This document shows, piece by piece, positions 36,786 to 48,160 of a stretch of DNA of 64,000 nucleotides; position 1 is the first letter of the stretch; every line of letters starts with the position of its first letter. The notes below the pieces were generated by a model. That model was not told where the DNA came from and did not search any database. It worked only from the letters and a program-made list of their open reading frames with translations. Position numbers and translations under genes: made by a program. Source of the stretch: Oscarella lobularis (taxonomy: Eukaryota; Porifera; Homoscleromorpha; Homosclerophorida; Oscarellidae); the NCBI RefSeq assembly GCF_947507565.1, contig NC_089184.1:1054001-1118000 (forward strand), read 5' to 3'.

Positions 36786-38341
36786 ATGTCGCAAGTGAAG
36801 AAATTTTTTTCGTTCGGTCGTAAAGGAACTCGCAAAGATTCGCCGTCGACCGAGAAAAAGATTCCCCATCCGATCGGAGAAAATGAAGCCGAAGCGCACG
36901 CAACGACGACATCGAGTCCAACGCGAACGAAAGAGAAAAAGCGAAACGAACGACGAGCGGTATCGGCAATCCAACTCGCCGCGGTAGCGACGACAACGAC
37001 GACGACGATGACGACGTCAAACGAACGCCTAACGCGAACTCTGCCGCGAACGAGCGAAAAATCGCCGACACCCCGAACGCCGCCACCAAAACCGAAGCCA
37101 CGACGCGCGCTACCGATCGTTTCCGCGACGACGACGAAGCCGACGAAGCCCGTCGACGACGACGATGACGATTACAGCGAACCGAAAGACGCCACCGTCG
37201 TCAAAGAGAAGACGAATTGCGGTAGCGACGACGACGACGACGACGACGACTATTCGAAGCCGTGCGGGGGCGGGGGCGATCAGCGGCCACGTCCGGCAAA
37301 ACGCGTCGTGAATCGGGCCACGTACGACGACCCATGGGATCGGAAGTTCCGCGGATCAGCGGCCGTTGTTCAGACGATCGGCCAATCGACGTCGAATTCG
37401 AGCACGCGTCACAAGTCGTCGGCACGCGGCGGCGACGACGATGGGTTGGGCGACTACGACGATCCGTGGGATAAGGTGCCGGCAGATCGAGTTGGTCGCG
37501 TCGTCAAGGCGACGAAAAAGCTGCCGCAATCCGAGCAACCCGACGCCAACGATTATGAATTTCCACACGATAAGAGATTGACGGCGGAGGGCGTTGTCAA
37601 GCAAAAATTGCCTTCGTCGTCGTTGAGGAATGACGACTACGATGATCCGTGGGACTCGAAAGTGCACGCAAAAGTTGGACCAAAGAAACCGGCACGTGCT
37701 CGTCACCTACCCAGTACGGGAAGCAATGACTATGACGATCCGTGGGATAGTAGTGGTCATGCAAGATTGCCTCCACCGCCAAATCGACCGGTGCCTAGTG
37801 GTCCCAAATCGAATCCATCATCGCCGACGAGTCCCGTCAGCTTGGAAGATTCATTTGCGCCGAAGCCTGTCATTGATGCGTCTTTGCCGTTGCACAGTCA
37901 AAGGTGAGTCATGCGTTGGTTGCTAGGAGGCGATAGAGAGTTGGACCTTCCCAGAATATTGATACTTTTTTGTATAGCTGGTTTCATGGTGCCATATCGA
38001 GAGCCGTCGCTGATAGACTGCTTCGTTCAGAGGCGGAATACAGTTTTCTTGTCAGAGTCAGCGAAAGCAACACCAAAGATTATTCGCTTTCGGTTCGGTA
38101 AGAACGACTATTCCCTTTTGTGATGATACTGTTTTCTAAATTGAATTGGCATCTCCTAAGGTGTTCCAGGGAGCCAATGCACCTCAAGATCCGGCTTCGT
38201 CCCGGACATGGGTACGTCCTCGGAGAACACGGACGACCTTTTCACACGATCCCCGAGCTGATAAAGCATTATACGTCGCACAAGGTCAAGCTGAAGGATT
38301 CGATCGCCATCTTTCTTCTCTATCCTATCAAGAGAACGTGA
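36786..38341 (+). CDS. SH2 adaptor of the SHB/SHD/SHE/SHF type with repeated tyrosine motifs
   Basis: Signalling adaptor. A long first exon (36786 to about 37903) encodes MSQVKKFFSFGRKG, proline/basic stretches (RTPPPKPKPRR, a possible SH3 ligand) and a string of tyrosine modules: YSEP, YSKP, then TYDDPWDRK, DYDDPWDKV, DYEFPHDKR, DYDDPWDSK and DYDDPWDSS. The C-terminal SH2 domain is split over three exons: WFHGAISRAVADRLLRSEA, YSFLVRVSES (binding Arg), DYSLSVR, then HLKIRLRPGHGYVLGEH, FHTIPELIKHYTSHKV and IFLLYPIKRT. Vertebrate SHB relatives have similar Y(D/E)xPW(D/E) motifs before a C-terminal SH2. Several Asp runs are encoded by GAC repeats. Inferred role: a scaffold multiply phosphorylated by a tyrosine kinase. 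Its SH2 resembles the one fused to the myosin only in general family features. Confidence 0.88.
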
Positions 38342-38500
38342 GGAAAACAACATCGAAACGCTTTCTATCGTACCTTGTCATTGAACAATTTTTTTTAAAA
38401 ATATTGATCGGTTGCTCTGAGGCGTTGATAAAATGTACAGGGGGTTTTGGATTTTGAGTTGTTTGCTTTAGCGCGCGGGGTCCTAAAAACAACACGAGAA

Positions 38501-40197
38501 ATGGCAGGCGAAAAAGACGATTCGGCGATCCGCTTACCGTTCTCCAACGACGGCTCGTTTCTCGAGAACTTTAAGCGACTTCAAGACGCGAAAAATTCGG
38601 CGGGGGCTTCCCAATCGGGAGGACCCGTCGCGCCGACGCCAATCAAACTGAAAACCAAACCTGCCGGCGAAAAACCTTCGCTCAAACCGTGCCTCGGCGA
38701 CGTATTCGAAAACGAAGACGGTTCGACGAGCCCGGGTAAAGTCGTCTGGGCCCTCGACGGGGATTCGTTTACGTGCTATGAGCCATTCTGATGCTGTTTC
38801 AAAAAGCTTCCTCGGCAGAGTACGATCAGGCGATGAAATTGGCGAAAGTCGTCGCTCAGTGCGGAACGACCGTCGAGAAGATTTCTCTGAAAACAAATCG
38901 AAATCAACCTCAATTCAGGTATTTAGTTAATTAATTAATTAATTAATTAATTAATAAGAGAGAGAGAGGGTATATAGTACATCTTTCATTATATACGTTT
39001 ACACGGTCGGACTCACCTTCTATCTAATGCGTTGCCAGTCGTGTATTGTTTTTTTTTTACGATGTCCACTTTCCACTAGATTTCTTTTTGACTCGTCGTT
39101 GGAGTTGTGCCGAATCTATCGCGACAAGGTGACCGAATTGTCCAAGGGAAAGGTGACCAGTCTCGCAGGGACAGCCGAAGCGAAGGCACTTCTCAACGAA
39201 AACGCCGCTGAGATTCCAAAGAAGAGAAAGAGACCGCGATGGGTCGATGGCGATAACGACAATACCAGCGGCGCAGATCCGCCGCCGGAGCCTCCCTCCA
39301 CCAGCGTCGATGGCGGAGGCCAAGTCAGTTGGGGGGAAAAACGCTGCGTGTGGGTGTGGGGCGTTGTGGTCGAAAACGAGTGTTTGAGCATAGATGGTCG
39401 ACGGCGATTTCATGGAACAGTTCAAGCAGTCCGTTGCGAAGGCCCAGCTGCTTGCGTCGACGAATAAGCCGAAGAAAAGCGCGCTGGAGTATGACAGCGA
39501 CGAAGAGACAGAGGGCGGAACGTGGGAGCACAAGCTCAGAGCTTACGAGATGCAGAAAACGCATAGTATGCGCGTTTTGGCTTTCTCAAAAGGATCGGGC
39601 TTGGAGTTTTGAGATGATTTTTTTAGATCTGGCTACGCAGCAGACAACTGCATTGGTCGAAGGAAAGCATCATCTGCAGGACTTCCTGCCGTCGGATAGA
39701 ATGAAGGAAATTCTGACGGCCGAGGAGGAGGCTAGAAGAGGAAAAAGCCTTGGTTAGAAAATCAGAACGGGTATCATTGAGCGACAACCTTTTTCTTTGT
39801 TTTAGCGCGGTCTGATTACGAAGAGCAGAAGCTGACTGCTACGAATATTGGCTACAAGATGCTGGCGAGATCCGGGTGGAAAGAGGGGCAGGGATTAGGA
39901 GCATCTGGCTCAGGCATCACAGCTCCAGTCAATAAGTGAGTGTCGTCTAAAGAGAATGGCATATACGAGCGTCTTTCTAGGGGTCGGACAGTGAATGATA
40001 CGTCTGGCCTTGGAGCTAGCAAACCGGACGAAGTCACCGCTGGTGATACAGACTACGAATTGTATCGAAAACGGATGATGATGGCTTACAAATTCAGACC
40101 CAATCCCCTTGTAAGGACGACTCCTTGTCTTATCGTACCGATCTCAATGCACTGTTCTCATCTCTTGTTACAGAATAACCCAAGGCGGCCTTACTAA
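38501..40197 (+). CDS. SUGP1: SURP and G-patch domain-containing protein 1
   Basis: Splicing factor associated with SF3B1 and branch-site choice. Start 38501: [22 protein letters not shown]-like module spans the first joins: [39 protein letters not shown]. Then a linker with a basic patch ([13 protein letters not shown]), a second helical segment [13 protein letters not shown], and [17 protein letters not shown]. The G-patch is [19 protein letters not shown] followed by [12 protein letters not shown]. The C-terminus FRPNPL joined to NNPRRPYY is nearly identical to vertebrate SUGP1. The SURP region is shorter than human, so one SURP may be missing or hidden in an exon I did not see. An intron near 38931 contains a (TTAA)n run. 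Confidence 0.9.
38931..38953. repeat. (TTAA)n tetranucleotide tract in a SUGP1 intron
   Basis: Uninterrupted TTAA repeats followed by a GA-rich tract. A similar ATTA run sits in the FBP intron at about 48655. Confidence 0.85.
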
Positions 40198-40363
40198 ATC
40201 ATTGTTGTACAGACTGACTGCATGGCTACTTCTACTCTATCTCACCCTTTTGGTTTCACTTGAGACAAAATTTCCTCTTCGAATGATAGTAGTGATGGTC
40301 TATATGTACGCGTTTGAACGTCGTCAGGTCTCGTATCCTTGGGTCCCTCTATCGTTCCATTGC

Positions 40364-40998
40364 TTAGAGATATTGAACGAGTGTGTGTGTAGTGATGGTA
40401 CCTTTATAGGCGTTTCGCGTTTTGAAGTCGCGTCGTTCTTTTGATTCGAGCGGTTTGGGAATCATGGTTCCTGTTCGGTTGGAAACTCGAACTTTTTCGC
40501 CGTCCCCCCTATACTGATAACCAATTCTGGCTCTCTTCCTAATCAAAACAATGAAAATGACCCCAGAGAACCAGATTTCCTTACATGTCCGCTGGGTCGA
40601 CGAGAGCCACTTTCGAATAGTGAAGCGGAGCTTCGCTCGCAATGTAGCCGCCTTTGTAGTCGTCGCGCGGCGGCGTGTACTTCAAGTGCTAACATAGGTA
40701 GGTACACGTGAGCGCGTTTCCTCGTCTCTCCTCGCGTTTTCTTACCGTATTCAAACCCTGCACAAAGACTCTGTTCAATTTTCGATCTATATCGATCAGT
40801 TTTCCCTGCTTTCCCTTGTCTTTTCCGGCTAAAACTTCGACCTGACGAGAACTTCGTTCGATTTCTCCAACGCGAGGTCACGGCACTCACCGAATCGCCT
40901 CGTACCATCTTCCATCTTCTTATCGGCTCCGGCGGCTTTCGTTTGACGCCCTTGAGCTGGCGCAATCGACGAGCTGCGGCACTCCAAGGTCGAGGCAT
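40364..40998 (-). CDS. MRPL24: Mitochondrial large-subunit ribosomal protein uL24m
   Basis: Start 40998: MPRPWSAAARRLRQLKGVK, an Arg-rich mitochondrial presequence. It continues RKPPEPIRRWKMVRGDSVE with the KOW motif GKDKGKQGKLIDIDRKLN, VFVQGLNT, then YIASEAPLHYSKVALVDPAD joined to MKRARIGYQYRGDGEKVRVS and RTGTMIPKP. It ends THTLVQYL. The KOW motif, EAPLH and the G.(K/R)VRVS..(S/T)G..IPKP block match MRPL24. Length about 165 residues is a little shorter than human. It is the last of five closely packed minus-strand genes; the CCDC112 stop is 77 bp upstream. Confidence 0.9.
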
Positions 40999-41075
40999 AG
41001 TTCAACACGTGATAAATGACGATTCGAATTCCAGGATAAACAAATCAATAAATTCGGCATTTTTAGAGTCTAAAC

Positions 41076-43074
41076 TTAGATTCCTTTCCTCCATGACGGA
41101 ACAGCTCTGTAAAAAATATGAAACAAATAACAATAAAAAAATTTCTATATGTACCTTTTTGGCACTGACGTAATTGGCCCACGACTTGCAGAATTGCTGC
41201 TGCCTCCTGCATCTTTTTTTCTGTTTTCCCACCCTTCAGTAAGCTTGTACAATCTCGACGGATCTCTGTGAACTTTTACATCCACCTTATAGCAGAAAAT
41301 TCATCTCTTCGAGTCGGGATCTGATTAATGCTTTTACCTGTCCCTTTAGTCTTTCAAGTCGCATTGCCTGGTGTTCTTTCTCTATCTCTTGCTCAATCTG
41401 CTTCACTTTTTTCTCCTCAAGAGCAGCGACGTCCTGGACCAACCTCCAACACTTGAAAACAAAATGAGCGCGTTTACCCTCAATTGAAAACGTTCCAGCT
41501 GTCTATTGGCTGCTCTGCGTCGCTTGATCTCTTCCTTTGCCAGAGCCTCGTCAGCCGCTTTTAAAATTTCCTTTTCTTCCCCTTTCTGCCTCGCGTATTC
41601 TTCAACTTTTGCTTTCACAGCAGCCTAAGACAGGAGATCGTCTCACTAATCATAAAAGACGTACCGTTTCTTTTACTTTTCTCTTTCTTTTCTTAGCTTC
41701 GTCCTCCGCTCGAGCTAACCTTTCCTTTAGCATTTTCTCCTCCTCGGCCAATCGTTTCATCTCCTGCTCCGCTTTCCACTGAGCCAATTTGGCGGCCGTC
41801 ATCTCTCTCTCCTTCCTAGCAGCCTCCGCCTTTTGACGCTCCGCTTCCGCATCCTCCGCCTCGTCTCTCTCTTTCTCAACGCCAGCCAAAGCTTCTGCCT
41901 TTTCACTCTAGCCACAACACGTAGCAGCCGGTCATTTTTTACTTCAAGAATTCCCCTACTTCCTTCTGTTCTCGCCACACTCGAATAGCTTCCTTTCGAC
42001 GATCTTTCAGCGCTAAATACTCGCGATACCACTGCTCGTGCTCAACGACGTCTCGCTCAGATCGACCAGGCAAGGACCTCACGGCTTCATCCAAAAACGG
42101 CTTTCCTTTGCTCTACATGTACATACCCTTATAAGCTCAAATTTTATGAGCCTATATTAATGTGAGTAAGAGCATTACATGATGTGCTCTGTATATCTTC
42201 AAAAACGTTTGATGATCATAATCGTCCCAGCCACCCTGATGTCCACCAGTCTGCTGCAGAAATCGCTACAGAATCAATAGTCTAACAATGCACGTTATGC
42301 ATTTGCGCGACAATCACTTCGAAATCAGCTATTGCGGGCGGATATTCGGTCTCAGTGTGCGACTTGGTTCCTCCGTCACCAGTCTTTGCCGCTTGTGTTG
42401 GTGGTGCAGATGTCGACATCAATGTCCACGATTCTATTCGCTTGTCAAATGCACTGATTTCCTGACTGGCTACCTTCTCCTCCTTTGACAACGAATCGTA
42501 GCTGGAGGGACAAATTAAAAAACATCAATCGAAATTTCATCAATAGGAAACTCTTCGTCAACTTTTCTCTTTGCTGATTTTTAAACGCGGTGATCGAGCT
42601 CTCAATTTCCTCCATCAACTCTTTCAATTTCTGAACGACTAAGGAATTCGAATATGAAATTCGTAATTTCGCAGTTTTAATTAAATTTTTGCACGAACAT
42701 TGTTGATTCGGCTTGGCACTTTTGAGCGATCGCTGAAACTTTCCCACATTCGTTCTCACCCTGTTGATTTGCTGTCGTAGTTTTTGTCCTATTCGAAGAG
42801 ATCGGGAACGATTTGCAGCCGAGGCTGTGCATTTCTTACTCTCTTGTTTTCTCTCCTCTACCAATTTAAGATCTGTCTCTTCGAGCTGGCAAAATTCGCT
42901 TCGAAATTCGCTTCTCTTGCTGTAAAGATGAGCCGACTTCTCTTTTTCCAGCAGCGAAGCCCTATGCAAAATCGTTCACCCCTTGTACGGCTCTCTGGCG
43001 TATTTATGCCTCATTTCAAGTTGTTCTAATGCCAATAGGGCATCGGTTTTCCTCTGCTTTCTCGCAAGTGCCAT
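41076..43074 (-). CDS. CCDC112: Coiled-coil domain-containing protein 112
   Basis: Predicted coiled-coil, centriolar-satellite-type protein. Start 43074: MALARKQRKTDALLALEQLE. The conserved central block reads GGWDDYDHQTFLKIYRAHH, GKPFLDEAVRSLPGRSERDV and HEQWYREYLALKDRRKEAIR, which matches vertebrate CCDC112 closely. A long Glu/Lys/Ala-rich coiled coil follows (KEREMTAAKLAQWKAEQEM and others, about 41900-41400). The C-terminus RDPSRLYKLTEGWENRKKD, then RGPITSVPKRAVPSWRKGI, fits the family's RDPSRLYKPT.GWE and A(I/V)P.WR motifs. Several internal exon joins were not traced. It sits 72 bp after the ULK3 stop and 77 bp before MRPL24; acceptor-like TTTATACAG lies between the ULK3 stop and this ATG. 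Confidence 0.87.
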
Positions 43075-43146
43075 TACAAATATCCGGGCTTCTAAAGTTA
43101 CGGATGTCTGTATAAATTCAAATCGAATAAATGTAAAGACGAGTGT

Positions 43147-45336
43147 TCATTGAATACAGCATTCTATAAAAGAAAAAATCTGAAATACAATTTTTTTCGA
43201 ACCGTGTCCTTTCTTTACCTAATTTTGAACTGCTTGGAGAAGCCGGTTCTAAGTCAAAATCAGCCTCTTTCTTGCTAGCTTCAATCTAGAGACAAACATT
43301 CTAAAGAATTTATGATAGAAAAATTCACGTCTAACATCTATTAGCGTTTTAATATCCTCGGCCACTTTCAGATGACAATTGATCTTGAGGAAAAGTTCGT
43401 CAAACTCAAACTAAATCTCTTCAATTCTTGCCCTACCTCAGTTCTTAGTAGCCTGTGATCTTCTCCAGAAGCGGCTGGTCAAACAAAGGTTAGCACCATG
43501 TTTCGGTACTACGGGTAGGCAAAACCAAAAGATGACTTACTAGGCAAGGCTGAGAGGAGTCCTTCTAAACTGCTTTGATACATTTTCAGGGCATTATCAA
43601 GCCGATTCTCTTCCTTCTAAAACAGAAAAAAAAACATTTAACTATTCAATACTTCTCAACATTTTTCATACAGCCTTCTGAGCCTTTTCTAATTGTTCGA
43701 CATAGGGTTTTATTTCTGGACGCTTGTTTGCCAGTTCAACTGATAAAATACAACTGCAACTTTTTGCCCCCCAAAAAATTGGACTGTACCTAGTCCCTTC
43801 TCGTCATTGTGTGCCTGCCATGCACCCTCTATAATTCTTCTAAGATAATCCACCCGGTCAAGATACTGCTGAATCTATATGTACAGTGAGAGAGGACACA
43901 GTGACTTGAGCATATAATCACCTTTGCTCTTATCGCTTCTTTTTTACCAGGATCCGTTTCAACTAGAAGAGGTTTGTGGAAATCAGTACCCGCTACTCTA
44001 ATGACCATACACTGAATTGCAGGAAGAAAATAGTCAAGTGATTCGCAGTAGAAGTGAGCAGCGAGTGCGTAGTCGCCTTCGGCGTCTTTCTGCACCGCTT
44101 TTGTTACTATATCGATCTAGAAAGGTTCAACTATCTGAAGAGAAGAAGCTGGAATTGCGGCACACTGACGGCTTTTTTGAAACAATCGGCTCCAGGCACG
44201 TGCTCCAAGTCGATGAACGGATGCGCAAAGAAGTCGGCAAACGCGATTCTTTTACTTGGATCTCGTTCCAACAGACCACTCAAGAGGTTTCGACACGAAG
44301 AAGACACGCCAACAGAATTGGGTAACTAAAGGATTGTATGCATGTATATAGGGTGAGCTGGATGCTGTTTGACTTACCACAATAGCACTCTCATCCTGAA
44401 TTTTTTCAACCAACTCAGCATACGTTTCCGATGCATATGGTGCAACACCATAAACAGCCTCTACGAGTCATAGCGTATTATCTCCATACATGTGCCCCCA
44501 ATTAATTTTTCTCACCATACAAAATGACTCCCACTGACCAAAGGTCCACGGACGAATCGTAGTGATCAGAGAGAAACATCTCTGGAGCCATATAGAGCGG
44601 CGATCCCCGAAGTTCCGTTGTATCGGAATCGCTCTTCATGTACTGCGCAAATCCAAAATCTAAACGAATTCAGACTCTCTCCAGACAAAGAAGAGTCGCC
44701 CTTCCTCGACAACCTGCTAATTTCAAAACAGGTTTTATTTTCGACGATAGGAGAAGATTTTGGGGTTTCAAGTCCATGTGAGCAATGTTTTGCTCTCGGA
44801 GAAAATTGAGCGCCGACGCTATATGACAGGGTCTCGAGCGGATTTTTTGAATGTCCTATTATACCTAATTGCCGAACAAATTTTCTCGCCACTTTTTCCG
44901 GAAGCGTTTTCCGGCTTCGAATAAAGTCGGACAGATCGCCGCCGCCGCAAAATTCCATGATCAAGTAAATTCCGTGCGCATCCCACTGAAAAATCGCTCG
45001 ATTTTCATATATCGAATTATTACATGTATTCTTTCTCGCCTCGAAATCGTAGAGTTCGACGATGTGACGATGTTTCAGGCGTTTCAGTATCTCGATTTCG
45101 GTCATCAGATTGTCGGTGGCTCGTTTCGTGAGGCTACTTCGCTTTATGTATTTCACTGCGACCGCTTCGCGACGATTTCCCTGCGAGTTTGTCGATTTTT
45201 TGTCGTTTCGAACGTTTCTGCGACATCGCACCTTCTTGTACGCTTTGTATACGACGGCATACGTTCCTTGGCCTAGCCTCTCAGTCAGCACATAGTGTTC
45301 TAGGCGAGGGAGCGCCGAGAGCGAGCTTGCCATCAT
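43147..45336 (-). CDS. ULK3: ULK3-type serine/threonine kinase with MIT domains
   Basis: Unc-51-like kinase 3 family, known for abscission-checkpoint, Hedgehog and autophagy roles. Start 45336: [20 protein letters not shown] followed by glycine loop [15 protein letters not shown], the lysine in [47 protein letters not shown], then DLKPQN-region and a DFGFAQ-type segment (minus-strand reading near 44650), and SPLYMAPE-like text with [13 protein letters not shown]. Two MIT-like segments follow: [20 protein letters not shown] with DYFLPAIQ (about 44080) and a second helical one around 43680-43560 ([13 protein letters not shown]). It ends SSSKLECCIQ. The second Met (45333) could also start translation. 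Downstream genes follow after only 72 bp. Confidence 0.88.
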
Positions 45337-45446
45337 TCGAGTGGGCGCGCGCTACAACACCGCGTTTCTTTCTCGTTTCTTTTGCGATTTTCTACATTTT
45401 CTACAGTCTAACACACAGTAAAACCCATGCTTCATTAGTTTGTTAG

Positions 45447-46383
45447 TTAGTTAACCTTGCGTTTCTGCGCAAATCGCATCCAGAGTGCGGGAAGAGACAC
45501 GCCAAGGGCAAGAGCAACCAACTGGAGCAAAACGTTCCAAGTAAACAGGTCTCCAAAAGACGATAACTGACTCAGTACGACACCTGCGTGACAACACAGA
45601 AGATTATATGGCATAAGACCTGCAAAAGATCAGTTAGTCATTTGAATTTTTCTAAAAATTGAGGTCAACATACCAAAAAGAACAGAAAAATAGAAGAGAT
45701 GAATTGGTACTCCAACAAGTGGAGAAGCGACGTTAATGAGCCAATTTGGAGTCATTGGAAATATTCGCAACGACAGAAGAAAGAAAAAGAGCCCATTGGA
45801 ATTCGCTGCTACCTGATCGAGAGAGGAGTCATCACACTCACGCATTGTATTCTAATCTACCTTGGCCTGAAACAAATCCATGCGCTCTTTGAAGTAATAC
45901 TGAGTAATAGGATAACCAAATAGAGTCGACAGACAGTAGCAGAGCGAAGCTCCACACGCCGTCAGAAAGCAGACTAAGCCGAATGCCTTCTGCAGACCAA
46001 ATAAGGCGCCAGCAAGAACATTCTAGGAGAGAAGAAAAAAGTGACGACGACGTCATCTAATATCCACGTGGGCATCGATCACCAGAAGAGCTGAGCCTGG
46101 TATTGCGAATGTTTGTTTATACAGGTAAGCCGAGCAGAAGAGCAGCAAAACGCGCCACGGGTGCTTTTCTTTGTACGTCGACAACGTCTGGGCGACCAGT
46201 TTGACGTCGTTCCATGTGGACGGAAATGAAACGCTACGCTGGTCGAGTAATTTTCGAAGGGAGGCACATTTAGGGGCCTCACTTTGCCGTTTCTGCTTCA
46301 GTTACACAAGATAGCAAATACAGTGCCAGCGACGCCGCGAGAAATGATAAAGCTAGTCCAATAAAGGCAGAAAACGGAGTCAT
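45447..46383 (-). CDS. TMEM41A: TMEM41A-like VTT-domain membrane protein
   Basis: Multi-pass membrane protein of the VTT/DedA-like family; relatives (TMEM41B, VMP1) are ER lipid scramblases needed for autophagy. Start 46383: MTPFSAFIGLALSFLAASLA and LYLLSC, a signal anchor. Next comes SVSFPSTWNDVKLVAQTL, HPWRVLLLFCSAYLYKQTF, then the VTT core AIPGSALLNVLAGALFGLQ, CGASLCYCLSTLFGYPI, NGLFFFLLSLRIFPMTPNW and FYFSVLFGLMPYNLLC. It ends ALWMRFAQKRKVN. The FAIPGS.(L/F)LNVLAGALFG and LR(L/I)FPMTPNW motifs are family signatures. Length about 250 residues is normal. Gaps are 110 bp to ULK3 and 76 bp to MORF4L1. Confidence 0.93.
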
Positions 46384-46459
46384 CTTAGACGCAGAGTCAT
46401 TATCCCGTATGGGTGCACTTGGAAAAATTGACGGCCTTTTCCGCCACACTGTTCTTGTT

Positions 46460-47993
46460 CTATGATATCGCCTTTCGAAAGTAGTCCGGTGGCGCTACTT
46501 GGTACTCCTTTTTAAATATGTCGTCTGCATTATCCTGTAAATATCTGCAGAAGAGACAGATGCGTGCACCAACGCTCCACAGCCCAAAGATCGTACCGCA
46601 CCTAAGGAGATCTTCAATGTGTTCTAGTAGGTGTCGAATGCTTTCCTCGTCCATTGTAGTATAAGCCAAAAATGATCCAAGTTTCACTGTAAAAAAACTC
46701 TGTTGTTGCAACAAAGAAATTCAAGGCTTGCGCCTCGTACCAAATAATCGTAGCAAATATTCGCCGCCGTACATCTGTGCTACGGGCAAGTCGGGATTTT
46801 GGTCGAGCAGCTGCAAACTTATTTTTGATTCAAGACAAAAATAAGAAAGAGATTTTTCTCACCTCTGCATACTGTGGCCTTTCGAACTTGTACAACAGCT
46901 GGGTGCCCAGTAAAGTGTTAAAATATTCAATGAGGCCTTTCGTCATTTCTTGCAGCACGCCACTACTATCCCTACGTTCACCCCACGATGTCACACAACG
47001 CACGTCACTCCCGTTCTCTAGTACTTTGCCGTCTTTTCCTTGGAATTCTCCAAATAGTTCGACAAAATTTTAGCGACGGGAACCGAACTTGGCAGTTTGA
47101 CCAACTAATATGCATCGGATCAAAGGACTACGTGTAATAAGTGTAGCCAGTGCATTGTCCCACCTGCTTTTGTCTCATAATGAGATCCCAGTCGTCAATT
47201 AAGACCTGCTTCAGCTCGTCAGGTATGTGCACTTGAACTTCGACTCGGTTTTGAAACGTTTCTTCCTGAGAAAATCCACACACCCATTGTAAACTAATCT
47301 TATATATTATATAAATTACTCACTGATTCGACACCAGGGTCCAGTCTCGGCCGCTTTCGTCTTAAGCCATCGCCGTCTAGAAATTCTCGTTATTATGATA
47401 ACTGGTCGATATCTTTTAATCCACCTCGTCGTCGCTCTCCTGCCATCAATGACTTTCCCTGGCCCTGCTGGCTTCCGTCGACTCGTTTCTTTGCCTTTCT
47501 ATCCCTCATTTCGCGTCCCCTGAAGAGAAAAAATGATGTTCATTCTACAGGAGCTTTGAGGAGTTCCTACGTGTGCCCCCTTAGTTCTCTCTGCTTCTGT
47601 AAGTTCGCTTCGTTGTATCGGAGCACTCGCGTTTCAGGTACCCACTCATCCCAGCTGTGAAAATATGAAAAATGACGCCGGATCGTTTCCGTAAGGATAG
47701 CGCAGATGGCGGGAGAGAGTATCTCCGCCCTGAAAAGAGTTTACTTTTTGCTCCAGCCACTGTAGTGCACGTAATATTTGCACTTGTCCTTGGTCGTCTG
47801 AATCTTCACGCACTGTGAAAAAACGGTAGGCCTAGGTGTTGTAGCTGCTGGGAAGAAAAGACTGCGACGTCGCGTCGCAGAGCAGGCTTGCCTTCGCTTC
47901 GTACAACAGTGGCCCGTGAAAGCAAAGAACCTTTTCGCCTTCGCTGAATTTTGGCTTCGCGTCTCCGTCGCTTCCTTTCGGTTTTGGAGGCAT
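46460..47993 (-). CDS. MORF4L1: MRG15-like chromodomain protein
   Basis: Chromatin reader of NuA4/TIP60 and Sin3-type complexes. Start 47993: MPPKPKGSDGDAKPKFSEGE then KVLCFHGPLLYEAK, start of the chromo-barrel, followed by KDKCKYYVHYSGWSKK, WDEWVPETRVLRYNEANLQ. A basic linker (DGLRRKRPRLDPGVESEETF) leads to the MRG domain: NRVEVQVHIPDELKQVLIDD, WDLIMRQKQ, LVKLPSSVPVAKIL, EYFNTLLGTQLLYKFERPQY, MYGGEYLLRLF, VKLGSFLAYTTMDEESIRHL. It ends YQVAPPDYFRKAIS. All blocks of the family are in order; length about 330 residues. It is the first of five minus-strand genes and is divergent from FBP. Confidence 0.94.
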
Positions 47994-48160
47994 TCTTACC
48001 GCGCATGTACACAGTGTACACCAGCCTTACGTGTAGCGTGCTCGATTCATACCGCATTTGCCACGCCTTGAGTTTTCGGCCAATGGACGTGCTGGCTCGT
48101 CGTCACGTGTGTTTGTTAGCCTCTTGACTTGTTCGCTCGCCTCGGACGTTTGATACTACA
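47994..48160. promoter_or_regulatory. Putative bidirectional promoter, MORF4L1 / FBP
   Basis: 167 bp between divergent start codons, with CACGTG-containing sequence (GTCACGTGTG near 48103), an E-box. If the downstream minus-strand genes are co-transcribed, this would be the promoter of the whole array. Confidence 0.4.

Noticed and set aside
37195-37260. GAC repeat as a possible expansion locus
   Set aside because: The run is short and interrupted, encodes an Asp stretch in frame, and is ordinary for this protein.
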